Translations under genes and position numbers: made by a program | The notes under the pieces: model-generated | Database searches by the model: none | The model's input: only the letters and a program-made list of their open reading frames with translations | What the model was told of the DNA's origin: nothing | Shown here: in pieces, positions 7,642 to 15,309 of the stretch | How the letters are laid out: every line of letters starts with the position of its first letter | Position numbering within the stretch: position 1 is the first letter of the stretch | Assembly (NCBI GenBank): GCA_026391235.1 | Contig: JAPLDV010000734.1 | Span: 1-16,353, forward strand | Source of the DNA: Bacteroidia bacterium | GTDB lineage: Bacteria; Bacteroidota; Bacteroidia; Bacteroidales; UBA12481 | Length of the DNA stretch: 16,353 bases | Direction of reading: 5' to 3'

Positions 7642-8145
7642 ATGAAAAAGCTCATTACATTTATTATGACCCTCTTACTGGTTGCCGGCATCCAGACGGC
7701 CAGTGCTCAGGAGGCCAAAGTGGCTAAAAAGATCTACAATCCTGCTGCCAATGCCAGGGAAGACATCAACCAGGCAGTTAAGAAGGCCAAAGCCGAAGGC
7801 AAGCATGTCCTTATACAGGTTGGCGGTAACTGGTGCGGGTGGTGCATCCTGTTCCATGGTTTCATTAATGAAGATCCTGAGATCAAGAAATTTATCGAAG
7901 ACAACTATGTTTTCACCCTTCTTAATACCAGTGCAGAAAATAAAAACACTGAGTTACTCAAGGAATATAATAACCCAGGCCGGCTTGGGTATCCTGTTTT
8001 CCTTATTCTTAATGCGAAAGGCAAGTTGATTCATACGCAGGACTCCGGACTTTTGGAAGAAGGCAAAGGCTACAATAAAGGCAAGGTAATGGGCTTCCTC
8101 CGAAACTGGACCCCGGCTGCAGTGGATCCAAAGAACTTTAAATAA
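7642..8145 (+). CDS. Secreted thioredoxin-like protein
   Basis: 167 residues. Residues 1-22 form a clear signal peptide ending in SAQ (hydrophobic FIMTLLLVAGI core), so it acts in the periplasm. The mature part has the thioredoxin fold: an amphipathic helix (INQAVKKAKAEGKHVLIQVGG), the active site WCGWC (Cys65, Cys68), and the cis-proline in LGYPVF (Pro118). This is the thioredoxin-7/DUF255-like type, common in Bacteroidota, which reduces or isomerises disulfides; the partner protein is unknown. It is followed after 3 bases by rsmE, so the two are likely co-transcribed although functionally unrelated. The start was chosen for the signal peptide. Confidence 0.9.
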   Translation: MKKLITFIMTLLLVAGIQTASAQEAKVAKKIYNPAANAREDINQAVKKAKAEGKHVLIQVGGNWCGWCILFHGFINEDPEIKKFIEDNYVFTLLNTSAENKNTELLKEYNNPGRLGYPVFLILNAKGKLIHTQDSGLLEEGKGYNKGKVMGFLRNWTPAAVDPKNFK

Positions 8146-8148
8146 ACT

Positions 8149-8859
8149 ATGCACCTGTTTTACGCATCGGAATTAAATGATGAGCTAGAGTTCACGCTCA
8201 GTGCCGATGAATCGCATCATGCGGTGAGGGTTCTTAGGTTAAGCCCTGGCAGCGAGATTATTTTGGTAAACGGCCGGGGTGGTTGGTATCATTCAATAAT
8301 CACCCACCCCGATCCGAAAGCCTGCATGGTAGAAATCATAAGGGTTTCCAATGATATCGGAAAGCCTCCTTATCATCTTCATATTGCCATCGCTCCCACT
8401 AAGCAGATCGATCGCTATGAGTGGTTCCTGGAAAAAGCCACTGAGATCGGGATAAGCGAAATCACACCGATAATCTGTGAACACTCTGAGCGAAAGGATG
8501 TTAAGACTGATCGGCAGATACGTATCGTTATTGCGGCCATGAAACAATCGCTCAAGGCTTTCCATCCTGCTATCAATGAACCGGTTTCATTTACGAACTT
8601 TATGAAGGCCGGCCTCGGGGGCGTTAAAACCATAGCGCATTGCCAACCCGGGAATAAGCAATGGCTAAACGAATTACTAAGATCAGACGAACCGATTACC
8701 ATTCTGATCGGCCCGGAAGGTGACTTCAGCGATCAGGAGATCGCAACTGCAACGGCAAATGGTTATCAGCCGATAACTTTGGGCTGCAGCAGGCTGCGCA
8801 CTGAGACCGCAGGGGTGGTAGCTTGCCATACTATTTCATGGATTAACAGGGACTTTTAA
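8149..8859 (+). CDS. rsmE: 16S rRNA (uracil-1498-N3)-methyltransferase RsmE
   Basis: 236 residues, normal for this SPOUT-fold methyltransferase, which uses S-adenosylmethionine to methylate U1498 in the decoding region of 16S rRNA. The N-terminal PUA-like part reads ESHHAVRVLRLSPG. The trefoil-knot motifs follow: EWFLEKATEIG (91-101), AAMKQSLKAF, ILIGPEGDFS (185-194) and LGCSRLRTETAGVVACH (211-227). The start lies 3 bases after the thioredoxin-like stop. The gene is intact. Confidence 0.95.
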   Translation: MHLFYASELNDELEFTLSADESHHAVRVLRLSPGSEIILVNGRGGWYHSIITHPDPKACMVEIIRVSNDIGKPPYHLHIAIAPTKQIDRYEWFLEKATEIGISEITPIICEHSERKDVKTDRQIRIVIAAMKQSLKAFHPAINEPVSFTNFMKAGLGGVKTIAHCQPGNKQWLNELLRSDEPITILIGPEGDFSDQEIATATANGYQPITLGCSRLRTETAGVVACHTISWINRDF

Positions 8860-8931
8860 AGATTTTTTCTCCACGGAATATTTTATTATCTTGTAAGAGG
8901 TTGGTAACACACCAAATAACCTGATATTCCT

Positions 8932-9402
8932 ATGTTGGGACGCACAAGAAACAAGCGGCAACTCGATATTTTCGAGGTTCCGATAGAACGGTTCATAAAT
9001 CGCAAACATGAATTTGCCATCGGTTCAGATAACATCGACTGGGAATCCCTTGAAGAACATTTCAAACCATTTTACTCCCAAAGGGGACGCTATTCGATTC
9101 CGCCCCGGAAGATAATCGGTATGATCCTCCTTAAAGAGCGATTCAACTTGAGTGATGAAAAGGTTCTGAAGATCTGGACCGAAAATCCATACTGGCAGTA
9201 TTTCTGCGGCGAGGTTCATTTCCAGACCGAGAAACCATTCGCCACCAGCGAACTCACCAGTTTTCGGCGGAGGATTGGGCCAGAGGGCATTGAAATGATC
9301 AGGAATATCACGATAAAGCAATTTGGACAACCGGACGAACTGAAGTACAAAACCTACTCCGACAGACGGAAACGGAGTTTCTGGAAGAGAATAATCGGAT
9401 GA
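8932..9402 (+). pseudogene. IS5/IS1182-type transposase, N-terminal fragment
   Basis: 156 residues. Residues of about 40-120 match the N-terminal (DUF772/InsH-like) domain of IS5-superfamily transposases: FYSQRGRYSIPPRKIIGM, LLKERFNLSDEKVLKIWTENPYWQYFCGE, FQTEKPFATSELTSFRRRIGPEGIEMI. The DDE catalytic domain that should follow for about another 300 residues is absent. After GIEMI the sequence becomes short, basic and unrelated (KYKTYSDRRKRSFWKRIIG) and stops directly at the 28-bp repeats. It is therefore a remnant of an insertion sequence, unable to transpose. No terminal inverted repeat could be identified; the imperfect palindrome GGTTGGTAACACACCAAATAACC just upstream of the ATG is a possible but unproven end. 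Confidence 0.75.
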
Positions 9403-9486
9403 TATCGTAGAGACGCATAATTGCGTCTAATATCGTAGAGACGCATAATTGCGTCTAATATCGTAGAGACGCATAATTGCGTCTAA
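9403..9486. repeat. Three tandem 28-bp palindromic repeats (GTAGAGACGCA type)
   Basis: Exact copies lie at 9403-9430, 9431-9458 and 9459-9486. Each contains the hairpin AGACGCA-TAAT-TGCGTCT (7-bp stem, 4-base loop). A related sequence occurs at 14599-14621, so this is a dispersed palindromic family. It separates the transposase remnant from the Memo operon, and a partial further GACG follows the last copy. It is not a CRISPR, because no spacers separate the copies. Confidence 0.9.
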
Positions 9487-9505
9487 GACGTAAAAAATGT
9501 AAAGA

Positions 9506-11011
9506 ATGGCACGTTGGTGGTTATTTTTCATTTTCGTGTTAGTGCCCGTTTCGGGTATAAATCAGGTAGTTATGCAATCGAACAAAAAAGACAGGCAGCC
9601 TGCGGTGGCTGGATCGTTTTATCCATCCGATGCTGCCGAATTGAAGAAAATGATTTCCGGTTTTATGGCTGCCGCAAAGCCAGACCAGACAACAGGATTG
9701 GTAAGGGCAATTGTGGTTCCGCATGCAGGCTACGTTTTTTCGGGAGGGGTTGCTGCATCCGGCTATAATCAACTGAACCCGGATCATGTTTATAAAAGGA
9801 TTTTTATCCTGGCTTCGTCGCACCGTTTCAGTTTCGGAAAAGCTTCGGTTTTCACGCAAGGCGATTATATTACCCCATTGGGCAGGGTTACGGTTGATTG
9901 TGATGTAGCAAATGAACTGATTAAAAGTTCTAAGGCTTTCACTGATTACCCCGAAGCCCATATCTCTGAACATAGTATCGAAGTACAATTGCCTTTCCTG
10001 CAAACCCGACTTAAGTATCCAATTAAAATCGTTCCGATTATTTTAGGTACCCAGGTGCCGGCAGTTTGTGAAGATATCGCTGATGGGCTTAAACCGTGGT
10101 TTACCAGCGAAAACCTGTTCGTGATCAGCGCCGATTTCTCGCATTATCCGGCATACGAGGAAGCAATTAAGGTTGACAGTATCACGGCAAAAGCCTTCTG
10201 CACCAATTCACCGGATGAATTTCTGAAGGCCATCCGCAACAATGAGGAACTCCGGATACCCGAACTGGCCACCAGCATGTGTGCGTGGCCATCGGGACTT
10301 ACCCTTCTTTATCTTACTCAGGGCAACAACAAATTTATATTCAATAAGATAGATTATAAAAACTCCGGAGATATCAAACCTTACGGGGATAAAGCCAGCG
10401 TGGTTGGGTACAATGCCATCTGTATCTCGGAACCCCAGGAAAAAGGATTCCGGCTGACGGAGGCCGACGAACATGATTTGATCAGCATTGCCCGGAATAC
10501 AGTGGACACCTATGTAAGGACCCGGTCAATACCTCCATTAAATCCAACCAGTTACAGCGAAAACCTCAAGGTAAAAGCGGGTGCTTTCGTAACTTTGAAA
10601 ATCGATGGCGACCTTCGCGGGTGCATCGGATCATTTGAGCCCAATATACCATTGTATAAAGTTATACAGGAGATGGCGATAGCTTCTTCCACGCAGGACA
10701 GCCGTTTTCAACCCGTGCAGGAAAAGGAGCTTGAAAAAATTCGCATTGAGATATCGGTATTAACCCCTATGCGTAAAATAAAGAATATCAGCGAAATCCA
10801 GTTGGGCAAACATGGGATATACATAAAAAAAGGCTTTGCCGGTGGTACATTTTTACCGCAGGTGGCTACTGAAACCGGCTGGACTCTGGATGAGTTCCTG
10901 GGCCACTGTGCCAGGGATAAGGCCGGAATAGGCTGGACAGGCTGGAAGGATGCTGATATTTATACTTACGAGGCTCTTATCTTTGAGGAGGACATCCCGA
11001 AGAAAAAATGA
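9506..11011 (+). CDS. AmmeMemoRadiSam system B-A fusion (Memo domain plus AMMECR1 domain), probably exported
   Basis: 501 residues. Residues 1-17 (MARWWLFFIFVLVPVSG) look like a signal peptide or membrane anchor. Residues 30-308 are the Memo domain: QPAVAGSFYP, PHAGYVFSG (His73), SSHRF (His106), SEHSIEVQLPFLQ (His156), SADFSHY (His213) and SMCAWP (Cys259). His73, His106 and Cys259 correspond to the His/His/Cys metal cluster of Memo proteins. Residues 318-495 are the AMMECR1 domain, with the invariant LRGCIG at 370-375, ASSTQDSRFQPV and GTFLPQVATETGW. Memo, AMMECR1 and a radical SAM protein recur together in bacteria and archaea; their joint reaction is unknown, though Memo relatives include extradiol dioxygenases and copper-binding proteins. 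The stop overlaps the start of the next gene (ATGA, 11008-11011), implying translational coupling. The start follows the repeats by 19 bases and alone provides the hydrophobic N-terminus. Confidence 0.92.
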   Translation: MARWWLFFIFVLVPVSGINQVVMQSNKKDRQPAVAGSFYPSDAAELKKMISGFMAAAKPDQTTGLVRAIVVPHAGYVFSGGVAASGYNQLNPDHVYKRIFILASSHRFSFGKASVFTQGDYITPLGRVTVDCDVANELIKSSKAFTDYPEAHISEHSIEVQLPFLQTRLKYPIKIVPIILGTQVPAVCEDIADGLKPWFTSENLFVISADFSHYPAYEEAIKVDSITAKAFCTNSPDEFLKAIRNNEELRIPELATSMCAWPSGLTLLYLTQGNNKFIFNKIDYKNSGDIKPYGDKASVVGYNAICISEPQEKGFRLTEADEHDLISIARNTVDTYVRTRSIPPLNPTSYSENLKVKAGAFVTLKIDGDLRGCIGSFEPNIPLYKVIQEMAIASSTQDSRFQPVQEKELEKIRIEISVLTPMRKIKNISEIQLGKHGIYIKKGFAGGTFLPQVATETGWTLDEFLGHCARDKAGIGWTGWKDADIYTYEALIFEEDIPKKK

Positions 11012-13413
11012 ATGCGCCTTATCTGCTGATACCAATCGGACTGATATTGCTGATCCTGTATGGTATCAGCATGCTGTTCAGCCGGCTTGATATACTCAGC
11101 AAATCCCTTCACCGGAAGATCTGGAATTTCAGCCTTTTGGCCACTTTCCTCGTGGCTGCCATTCTCGGAACCCTGATGGCTGTTCAGGTCAACTACAAAA
11201 TGGAGGTTTCCTGGACTGAAATTGTCCTTAAATGGCACGTCAATTTCGGCATAGGCATGTCGGTGATCGGGATATTTCACCTGATCTGGCATTGGAGGTA
11301 TTATTTCCCATCGAAATCCACCTGGGGAATCGCGCGTAGGGGAGGACCCACGTGTCCTCCCGTCTTGGCGGATGATTTTGCGCGAGGACCCGCGGGAAAC
11401 TATTTGAAGACGGGAGGACACGTGGGTCCTCCCCTACGAATGTTCCTGATCGGGTTTATCGGGATCGCCTTTCAAACATTTATGGTGCGGGAACTGCTCG
11501 CATTGTTCCAGGGCAACGAGCTGATGCTATCCATAATCATGTTCCTGTGGTTGCTGATTACCGGTGCCGGAGCCCTTACCGGCAACCATGCACGGAAAGG
11601 TATCAGTGAAGTACCACATGAGAACCAGCGCAAATCTTTTCTTCTCGTTCTTAACCTTCTTATCCTTCCATTCTTCTCGATTCCGTTAATGTACTACTGC
11701 AAAAGTTTGTTTTTCGCTCCGGGGATGGAGGCGGGTCCCATAGCTTTTGCGGGTTTTCTGCTGCTGACACTCGCCCCTTTCTGCTTTCTTAACGGGTTTG
11801 CATTCACTTTCATAACCAGATTATTGCAGTCATCCGGCCTGAACATCAGAAAGGCCTATGCCTGGGAGAGTATCGGAGGTGCAGCGGCCGGGATTATGTG
11901 TACCCTCGCAATCATTGCCGGTATCCTGACTCCTCCCGCCGGACGGTTTATTGAAAAGCTATATCACCCTAATGATGAGATCGTTGCAACCAGGTCGGGC
12001 TCTTCCGGACGAATTACAATCACCCGGAGCGGCGATCAGGTTAATGTCTTTGAGAACGGCATCCTCGTGCAGTCATCGGGGAATACCCTGGTTTGTGAAG
12101 AGATAGCCCATTTTGCAATGATTCAGCACCCGGACCCGCGTAATGTTTTGGTTATCGGAGGATTGCTTTCGGGAATCGGTCAGGAACTATCAAAATATCC
12201 ATGCAACCGGATAGATCTGGCCGAGCCGGATCCGCAGGTTTTCAGATTGGCGGAACATCTTAATCTCATTCAGGAGCCTATCCTACCCTTCCGATATATC
12301 AGGAAAAACCTGTCGAAATGGTTACATAATTCAGATATTCAATACGATATCATTCTGGTGATGCTTCCCGGTCCGCAAAACCTGAGCCTGAACCGGTTTT
12401 ATACTGCTGAATTCTTTAATCGTTTGAAGAATTGTATGACACCGGCAGGTATAGTCTCGGTAATGCTGCCTGGAACAGCTAATTATGTATCCGATGATGC
12501 GATCTCAGCTATCGGTCCGGTTGTGAATGCAATGCATTTATCTTTCCCCCAGGCGATCCTTTTTCCAGGAGAGAACAATTACCTGATAGCCGGAAATGGT
12601 AGTCTGCACACGGAGATTTTATCTGAATTGAAATCAAGGAATATTCCAACACTTTATGTATCTGATGGTTATTTCGATAAAAGTTTGTTTAAGGCGCGAA
12701 TGATTGAAATTAACCGGGTTATGGAATCAGAATACCGGGTTAATACCGACCTTCAACCCAAGGCTTACTTTGGGCAGATTGCCTGGTGGCTGGGGCATTT
12801 CCCCGGGCAGATAATATGGCCGTTGGTAGCGATTCTTATCTTACTTGTTATCAGCGGTCTGGTATCCCGACACTCAGCATTCACCGGCATGTTTATCATG
12901 GGCGCAGGTGCTTCGGGGATTGAGATAATTCTCATTTTTCTGTTGCAAATTTCGGCAGGTTCACTTTATCTTTTCACCGGGCTGCTACTTGCTGCCTTTA
13001 TGGGAGGACTCGCGCTTGGCAGCATGAAAACTTTCAGCGGGCGGATCGGCAACATTACTTCAGGCGGTACCTTTATCCTCCTGGCCTTCACGGTGGTCAG
13101 TACACTCCTTGCTATTCTTGCAATCTGGATGACCAAAACGGGAAATCTTATTGGGATCAAAACAGCATTGATTTTCATTCTAACTTTCGTCACAGCATCG
13201 CTTACCGGACTTTTCTTCGCCCATTTGACAAAAATTCTGCCCGATCCCCTATCGGGCGGAAAACTGTATGTATATGATATGCTGGGAGCTGCGTTTGGAG
13301 CCCTGGTTTATCCGATGGTGGTTATACCGATATTTGGCCTTCTGCCTGCTATCGGTATCATTTCCGTTTCAGGAGTATTAATTTTGGTCCTGTTAAAAGC
13401 CGGACGGAATTGA
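11008..13413 (+). CDS. Integral membrane spermidine-synthase-like protein with His-rich N-terminal membrane domain
   Basis: 801 residues. Residues 1-100 form about three membrane helices carrying His35, His77, His91 and His95 (WHVNFGIGMSVIGIFHLIWHWRYYF region), a pattern like DUF4405 or small haem-binding membrane domains. Residues 110-144 are an in-frame inserted palindromic element. Residues 145-310 are further helices. Residues 325-580 form a spermidine-synthase-like Rossmann domain (NVLVIGGLLSGIGQEL, DLAEPDPQVFRLAEHL, LNRFYTAEFFNRL). Residues 600-800 are about six more helices. The usual G-G-G-D-G loop and the catalytic Asp pair are not conserved: where relatives have a D-x-P-D-P type segment this reads VMLPGPQNLS. 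A normal aminopropyltransferase reaction is therefore doubtful. It sits between the Memo-AMMECR1 and radical SAM genes, overlapping the first by 4 bases and preceding the second by 15. Confidence 0.85.
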   Translation: MNAPYLLIPIGLILLILYGISMLFSRLDILSKSLHRKIWNFSLLATFLVAAILGTLMAVQVNYKMEVSWTEIVLKWHVNFGIGMSVIGIFHLIWHWRYYFPSKSTWGIARRGGPTCPPVLADDFARGPAGNYLKTGGHVGPPLRMFLIGFIGIAFQTFMVRELLALFQGNELMLSIIMFLWLLITGAGALTGNHARKGISEVPHENQRKSFLLVLNLLILPFFSIPLMYYCKSLFFAPGMEAGPIAFAGFLLLTLAPFCFLNGFAFTFITRLLQSSGLNIRKAYAWESIGGAAAGIMCTLAIIAGILTPPAGRFIEKLYHPNDEIVATRSGSSGRITITRSGDQVNVFENGILVQSSGNTLVCEEIAHFAMIQHPDPRNVLVIGGLLSGIGQELSKYPCNRIDLAEPDPQVFRLAEHLNLIQEPILPFRYIRKNLSKWLHNSDIQYDIILVMLPGPQNLSLNRFYTAEFFNRLKNCMTPAGIVSVMLPGTANYVSDDAISAIGPVVNAMHLSFPQAILFPGENNYLIAGNGSLHTEILSELKSRNIPTLYVSDGYFDKSLFKARMIEINRVMESEYRVNTDLQPKAYFGQIAWWLGHFPGQIIWPLVAILILLVISGLVSRHSAFTGMFIMGAGASGIEIILIFLLQISAGSLYLFTGLLLAAFMGGLALGSMKTFSGRIGNITSGGTFILLAFTVVSTLLAILAIWMTKTGNLIGIKTALIFILTFVTASLTGLFFAHLTKILPDPLSGGKLYVYDMLGAAFGALVYPMVVIPIFGLLPAIGIISVSGVLILVLLKAGRN
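11335..11438. repeat. Perfect 32-bp inverted repeat inserted in frame in a coding sequence
   Basis: Arms at 11335-11366 and 11407-11438 are exact reverse complements over 32 bases, with a 40-base spacer. Each arm begins or ends with CGTAGGGGAGGACCCACGTG or its complement and contains the smaller palindrome CACGTG. GC is higher than in the flanking coding DNA. The reading frame stays open throughout, encoding residues 110-144, with the arms giving RRGGPTCPPVL and KTGGHVGPPLR. It lies exactly between two membrane domains. Confidence 0.95.
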
Positions 13414-13428
13414 TGTCAGGGATAGCAG

Positions 13429-14556
13429 ATGAATAAAAGGGAGTTTATAAGAAATGCAGCTGTTGCGGGGATATCAACCTGTTTGTGCGGTATTGATGGT
13501 TTTGGAAATATAACATTGAGCACTATGAATGATCAGGATAAATTGAAGCCAGGTGAGCTTGAAGCAAGACATTGGCTGGAAACTCCAAGAGGAATAAAAT
13601 GCATGATTTGTCCGAATGAATGCACCCTCAAAGAAGGGGAACTGAGCGTTTGCCACAACCGCATCGCACGGGAGGGCAAGCTGTATACCATGGCATACGG
13701 GAATCCTTGTGCGGTGAACGTGGATCCGGTTGAGAAAAAACCTTTGCTGCATTTTCTGCCGGGTTCATTAAGTTTCAGCATTGCCACTGCAGGATGCAAC
13801 TTTGCCTGTTTGAACTGTCAGAATTGGGAGATCAGCCAGACCAGCCCCACCCAAACCCGCAACTTTGATGCTAAGCCCGAAAAGGTTGTCAGTGAGGCCA
13901 TTCGCGAGCAATGTAAATCGATTGCCTATACCTATTCCGAGCCTACAACATTTTTCGAGTATATGATCGATACGGCGACGCTGGCAAAGCACCGGGGCAT
14001 CAAGAATATCATGGTATCAAACGGTTACATAAACCAGGAGCCTCTTCTGGAATTGTGCAAGGTGATTGATGCAGCGAATATTGATCTTAAGACTTTCGAT
14101 CCGGTGACCCATTTGAAGCTCACGGCCGGCAAGCTGGATCCGGTACTGGCTTCTCTGAAAACATTTAAAGACCAGGGAGTTTGGCTGGAGATCACCAACC
14201 TGATCATACCCGACTGGACCGATAATTTCGATCAGATCACTAAAATGTGCGACTGGCTGGCCAAGGAAGGATTTGCCGATTACCCGCTGCATTTCAGCCG
14301 GTTCCATCCGATGCATAAGCTCACCCGTTTGCCCGCCACACCGCTCCAGGCTCTTACGCGTGCCAAGGATATTGCACTTAAGGCCGGTATGAAGTTCGTG
14401 TATATCGGTAATGTTCCCGGCATTGGCGGTGAGGACACTTACTGTCCGAATTGCAAATGTCTGTTAGTCAAGCGCCGTGGATTTGAGATCGAGCAGAACC
14501 TGATCACCAGCAACCGGTGCCCGAAGTGCCAGTCGGGGGTGGCGGGGAGGTGGTGA
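13429..14556 (+). CDS. AmmeMemoRadiSam system radical SAM enzyme with Tat-like N-terminus
   Basis: 375 residues. The radical SAM cluster motif is CNFACLNC (Cys123, Cys127, Cys130), inside SIATAGCNFACLNCQNWEIS, which is typical of the Memo-associated group (related to pyruvate-formate-lyase activating enzymes). An N-terminal cysteine set, C58-M-I-C61-x3-C65 and C75, resembles that of the group. A C-terminal zinc-ribbon-like pair CPNC (339-342) and CPKC (364-367) closes the protein. Residues 1-32 (beginning NKREFIRNAAVAGIST) look like a Tat signal with a Lys-Arg in place of Arg-Arg, followed by a weak hydrophobic core. The cytosolic homologues I know would begin near Met33 (MNDQDKLKPG). The exported reading therefore rests on a 32-residue extension whose frame is open from the ATG. 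It is the last gene of the Memo operon, 15 bases after the membrane protein. Confidence 0.92.
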   Translation: MNKREFIRNAAVAGISTCLCGIDGFGNITLSTMNDQDKLKPGELEARHWLETPRGIKCMICPNECTLKEGELSVCHNRIAREGKLYTMAYGNPCAVNVDPVEKKPLLHFLPGSLSFSIATAGCNFACLNCQNWEISQTSPTQTRNFDAKPEKVVSEAIREQCKSIAYTYSEPTTFFEYMIDTATLAKHRGIKNIMVSNGYINQEPLLELCKVIDAANIDLKTFDPVTHLKLTAGKLDPVLASLKTFKDQGVWLEITNLIIPDWTDNFDQITKMCDWLAKEGFADYPLHFSRFHPMHKLTRLPATPLQALTRAKDIALKAGMKFVYIGNVPGIGGEDTYCPNCKCLLVKRRGFEIEQNLITSNRCPKCQSGVAGRW

Positions 14557-14564
14557 AGATAGTT

Positions 14565-14598
<34 letters not shown>

Positions 14599-14621
14599 CG
14601 TAGGGACGCATAATTGCGTCC
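14599..14621. repeat. Diverged copy of the GTAGAGACGCA palindromic repeat
   Basis: CGTAGGGACGCATAATTGCGTCC differs from the unit at 9403-9486 at two paired positions (AGAC to GGAC and GTCT to GTCC), which preserves the hairpin GGACGCA-TAAT-TGCGTCC. Compensating changes in both arms suggest selection for or copying of the hairpin. Confidence 0.85.
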
Positions 14622-14646
14622 AGGCTGGCAGTAAGCTCTGTATGTT

Positions 14647-14669
14647 GCCCCGGTTTTCAAACCGGGGGC
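14647..14669. repeat. GC-rich hairpin
   Basis: CCCCGGTTT (14648-14656) and AAACCGGGG (14659-14667) form a 9-bp stem with a two-base loop (TC). No T-run follows on either strand, so it is not a standard terminator. It may still be the transcript end of the Memo operon or another dispersed palindrome. Confidence 0.6.
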
Positions 14670-14739
14670 TGGGAATAGGGGCCCAGGATAACAACACACC
14701 CACACACACTATCACACTCCCTTCTCCCTGCGACTTTGT

Positions 14740-15051
14740 CCTCCCGGTCAAGGATTGGATTAAAACTTTTTCTTTTATTTCCTCCTGGATGATGAGATTG
14801 TACCCGGTTTTTCGCAGGATCTCTTTTGCAAACGCCCTGACATCCTCATGTGGGTCCAGGGCCGCGATTTTCAGTAACCCGATCGATTTTTTTTCATCGC
14901 AAAAGGCCAGGCCCCTGACGAGGTTCCGCAGCAGTCTGATCCTCAGTTGGGCATAGGAATAACTTTTATTTGACGGATAAAGGAAGAGAATTAGTATTAA
15001 AGAAGGGGCATTCAGAACGTCAATCCTTAAGTAAAAGCATCGCCGGGTGGT
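14740..15051 (-). pseudogene. Remnant of a HEAT-repeat gene without a start codon
   Basis: The minus-strand frame is open from the stop at 15052-15054 down to 14464. It reads YAQLRIRLLRNLVRGLAF, then SIGLLKIAALDPHEDVRAF and AKEILRKTGYNLIIQEE, with the helix-turn-helix pattern and the DPHEDVR turn typical of HEAT repeats. No ATG opens this frame, and after about 14740 it runs into the low-complexity and tandem-repeat DNA. It is most likely the eroded 3' portion of a lost gene. The plus-strand frame at 14642-14956 is its shadow. Confidence 0.45.
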
Positions 15052-15054
15052 TTA

Positions 15055-15300
15055 CTCACTCCGGTCGTGAGATCGCTTCGCTAAGTTGACAGATTCCCCT
15101 GTTGGCCCCTGTTGGTGGTTCATCTCTGTTTCCTTTCTGTAAAGTTCTCCGTCGGGTAGCTCAAGTCATTTCTCTCGACCTCCACAGACATACCTTTCGT
15201 TCGATACGCTCTAAAGTGGCTTACAAAGTTCCACCATCTTGACTATAGTTCACTCGTCCAGTTAGTAATGCAATGTGCTTTTGCATCCTGTGCGAGCCTC
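15055..15300 (-). ncRNA. Structured non-coding stretch, possibly a group II intron domain I fragment
   Basis: No coding frame explains these bases. On the minus strand there are paired segments: ATGCAA/TTGCAT with a 7-base loop (15268-15286) and TCTGTGGA with TTTACAGA (8 pairs including two G-U) flanking an inner segment. The phrases CGAACGAAAGGTATG and GGAAACAGAGATGAACC resemble, to my reading, domain I of bacterial group II introns. No reverse transcriptase frame and no domain V were found, so at best it is a fragment. A 10-bp direct duplication CCCCTGTTGG lies at 15096-15115. This identification is tentative. Confidence 0.3.
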
Positions 15301-15309
15301 TGTGCACAA

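Noticed and set aside
9290..9400. Alternative frame in the transposase fragment tail (TEVQNLLRQTETEFLEENN)
   Set aside because: It is helix-like and open, but has no recognisable relation to the transposase and no start; chance is likely.
9403..9486. CRISPR array
   Set aside because: The three 28-bp units are directly abutting with no variable spacers, and no cas gene is nearby.
9539..10003. Minus-strand ORF of 154 residues
   Set aside because: It is antisense to the strongly conserved Memo domain and has no recognisable motif.
14648..14667. Rho-independent terminator
   Set aside because: The stem is strong but no U-run follows on either strand.
14642..14956. Plus-strand ORF of 104 residues
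   Set aside because: Composition is not protein-like, and the opposite strand carries recognisable HEAT-type sequence over the same bases.
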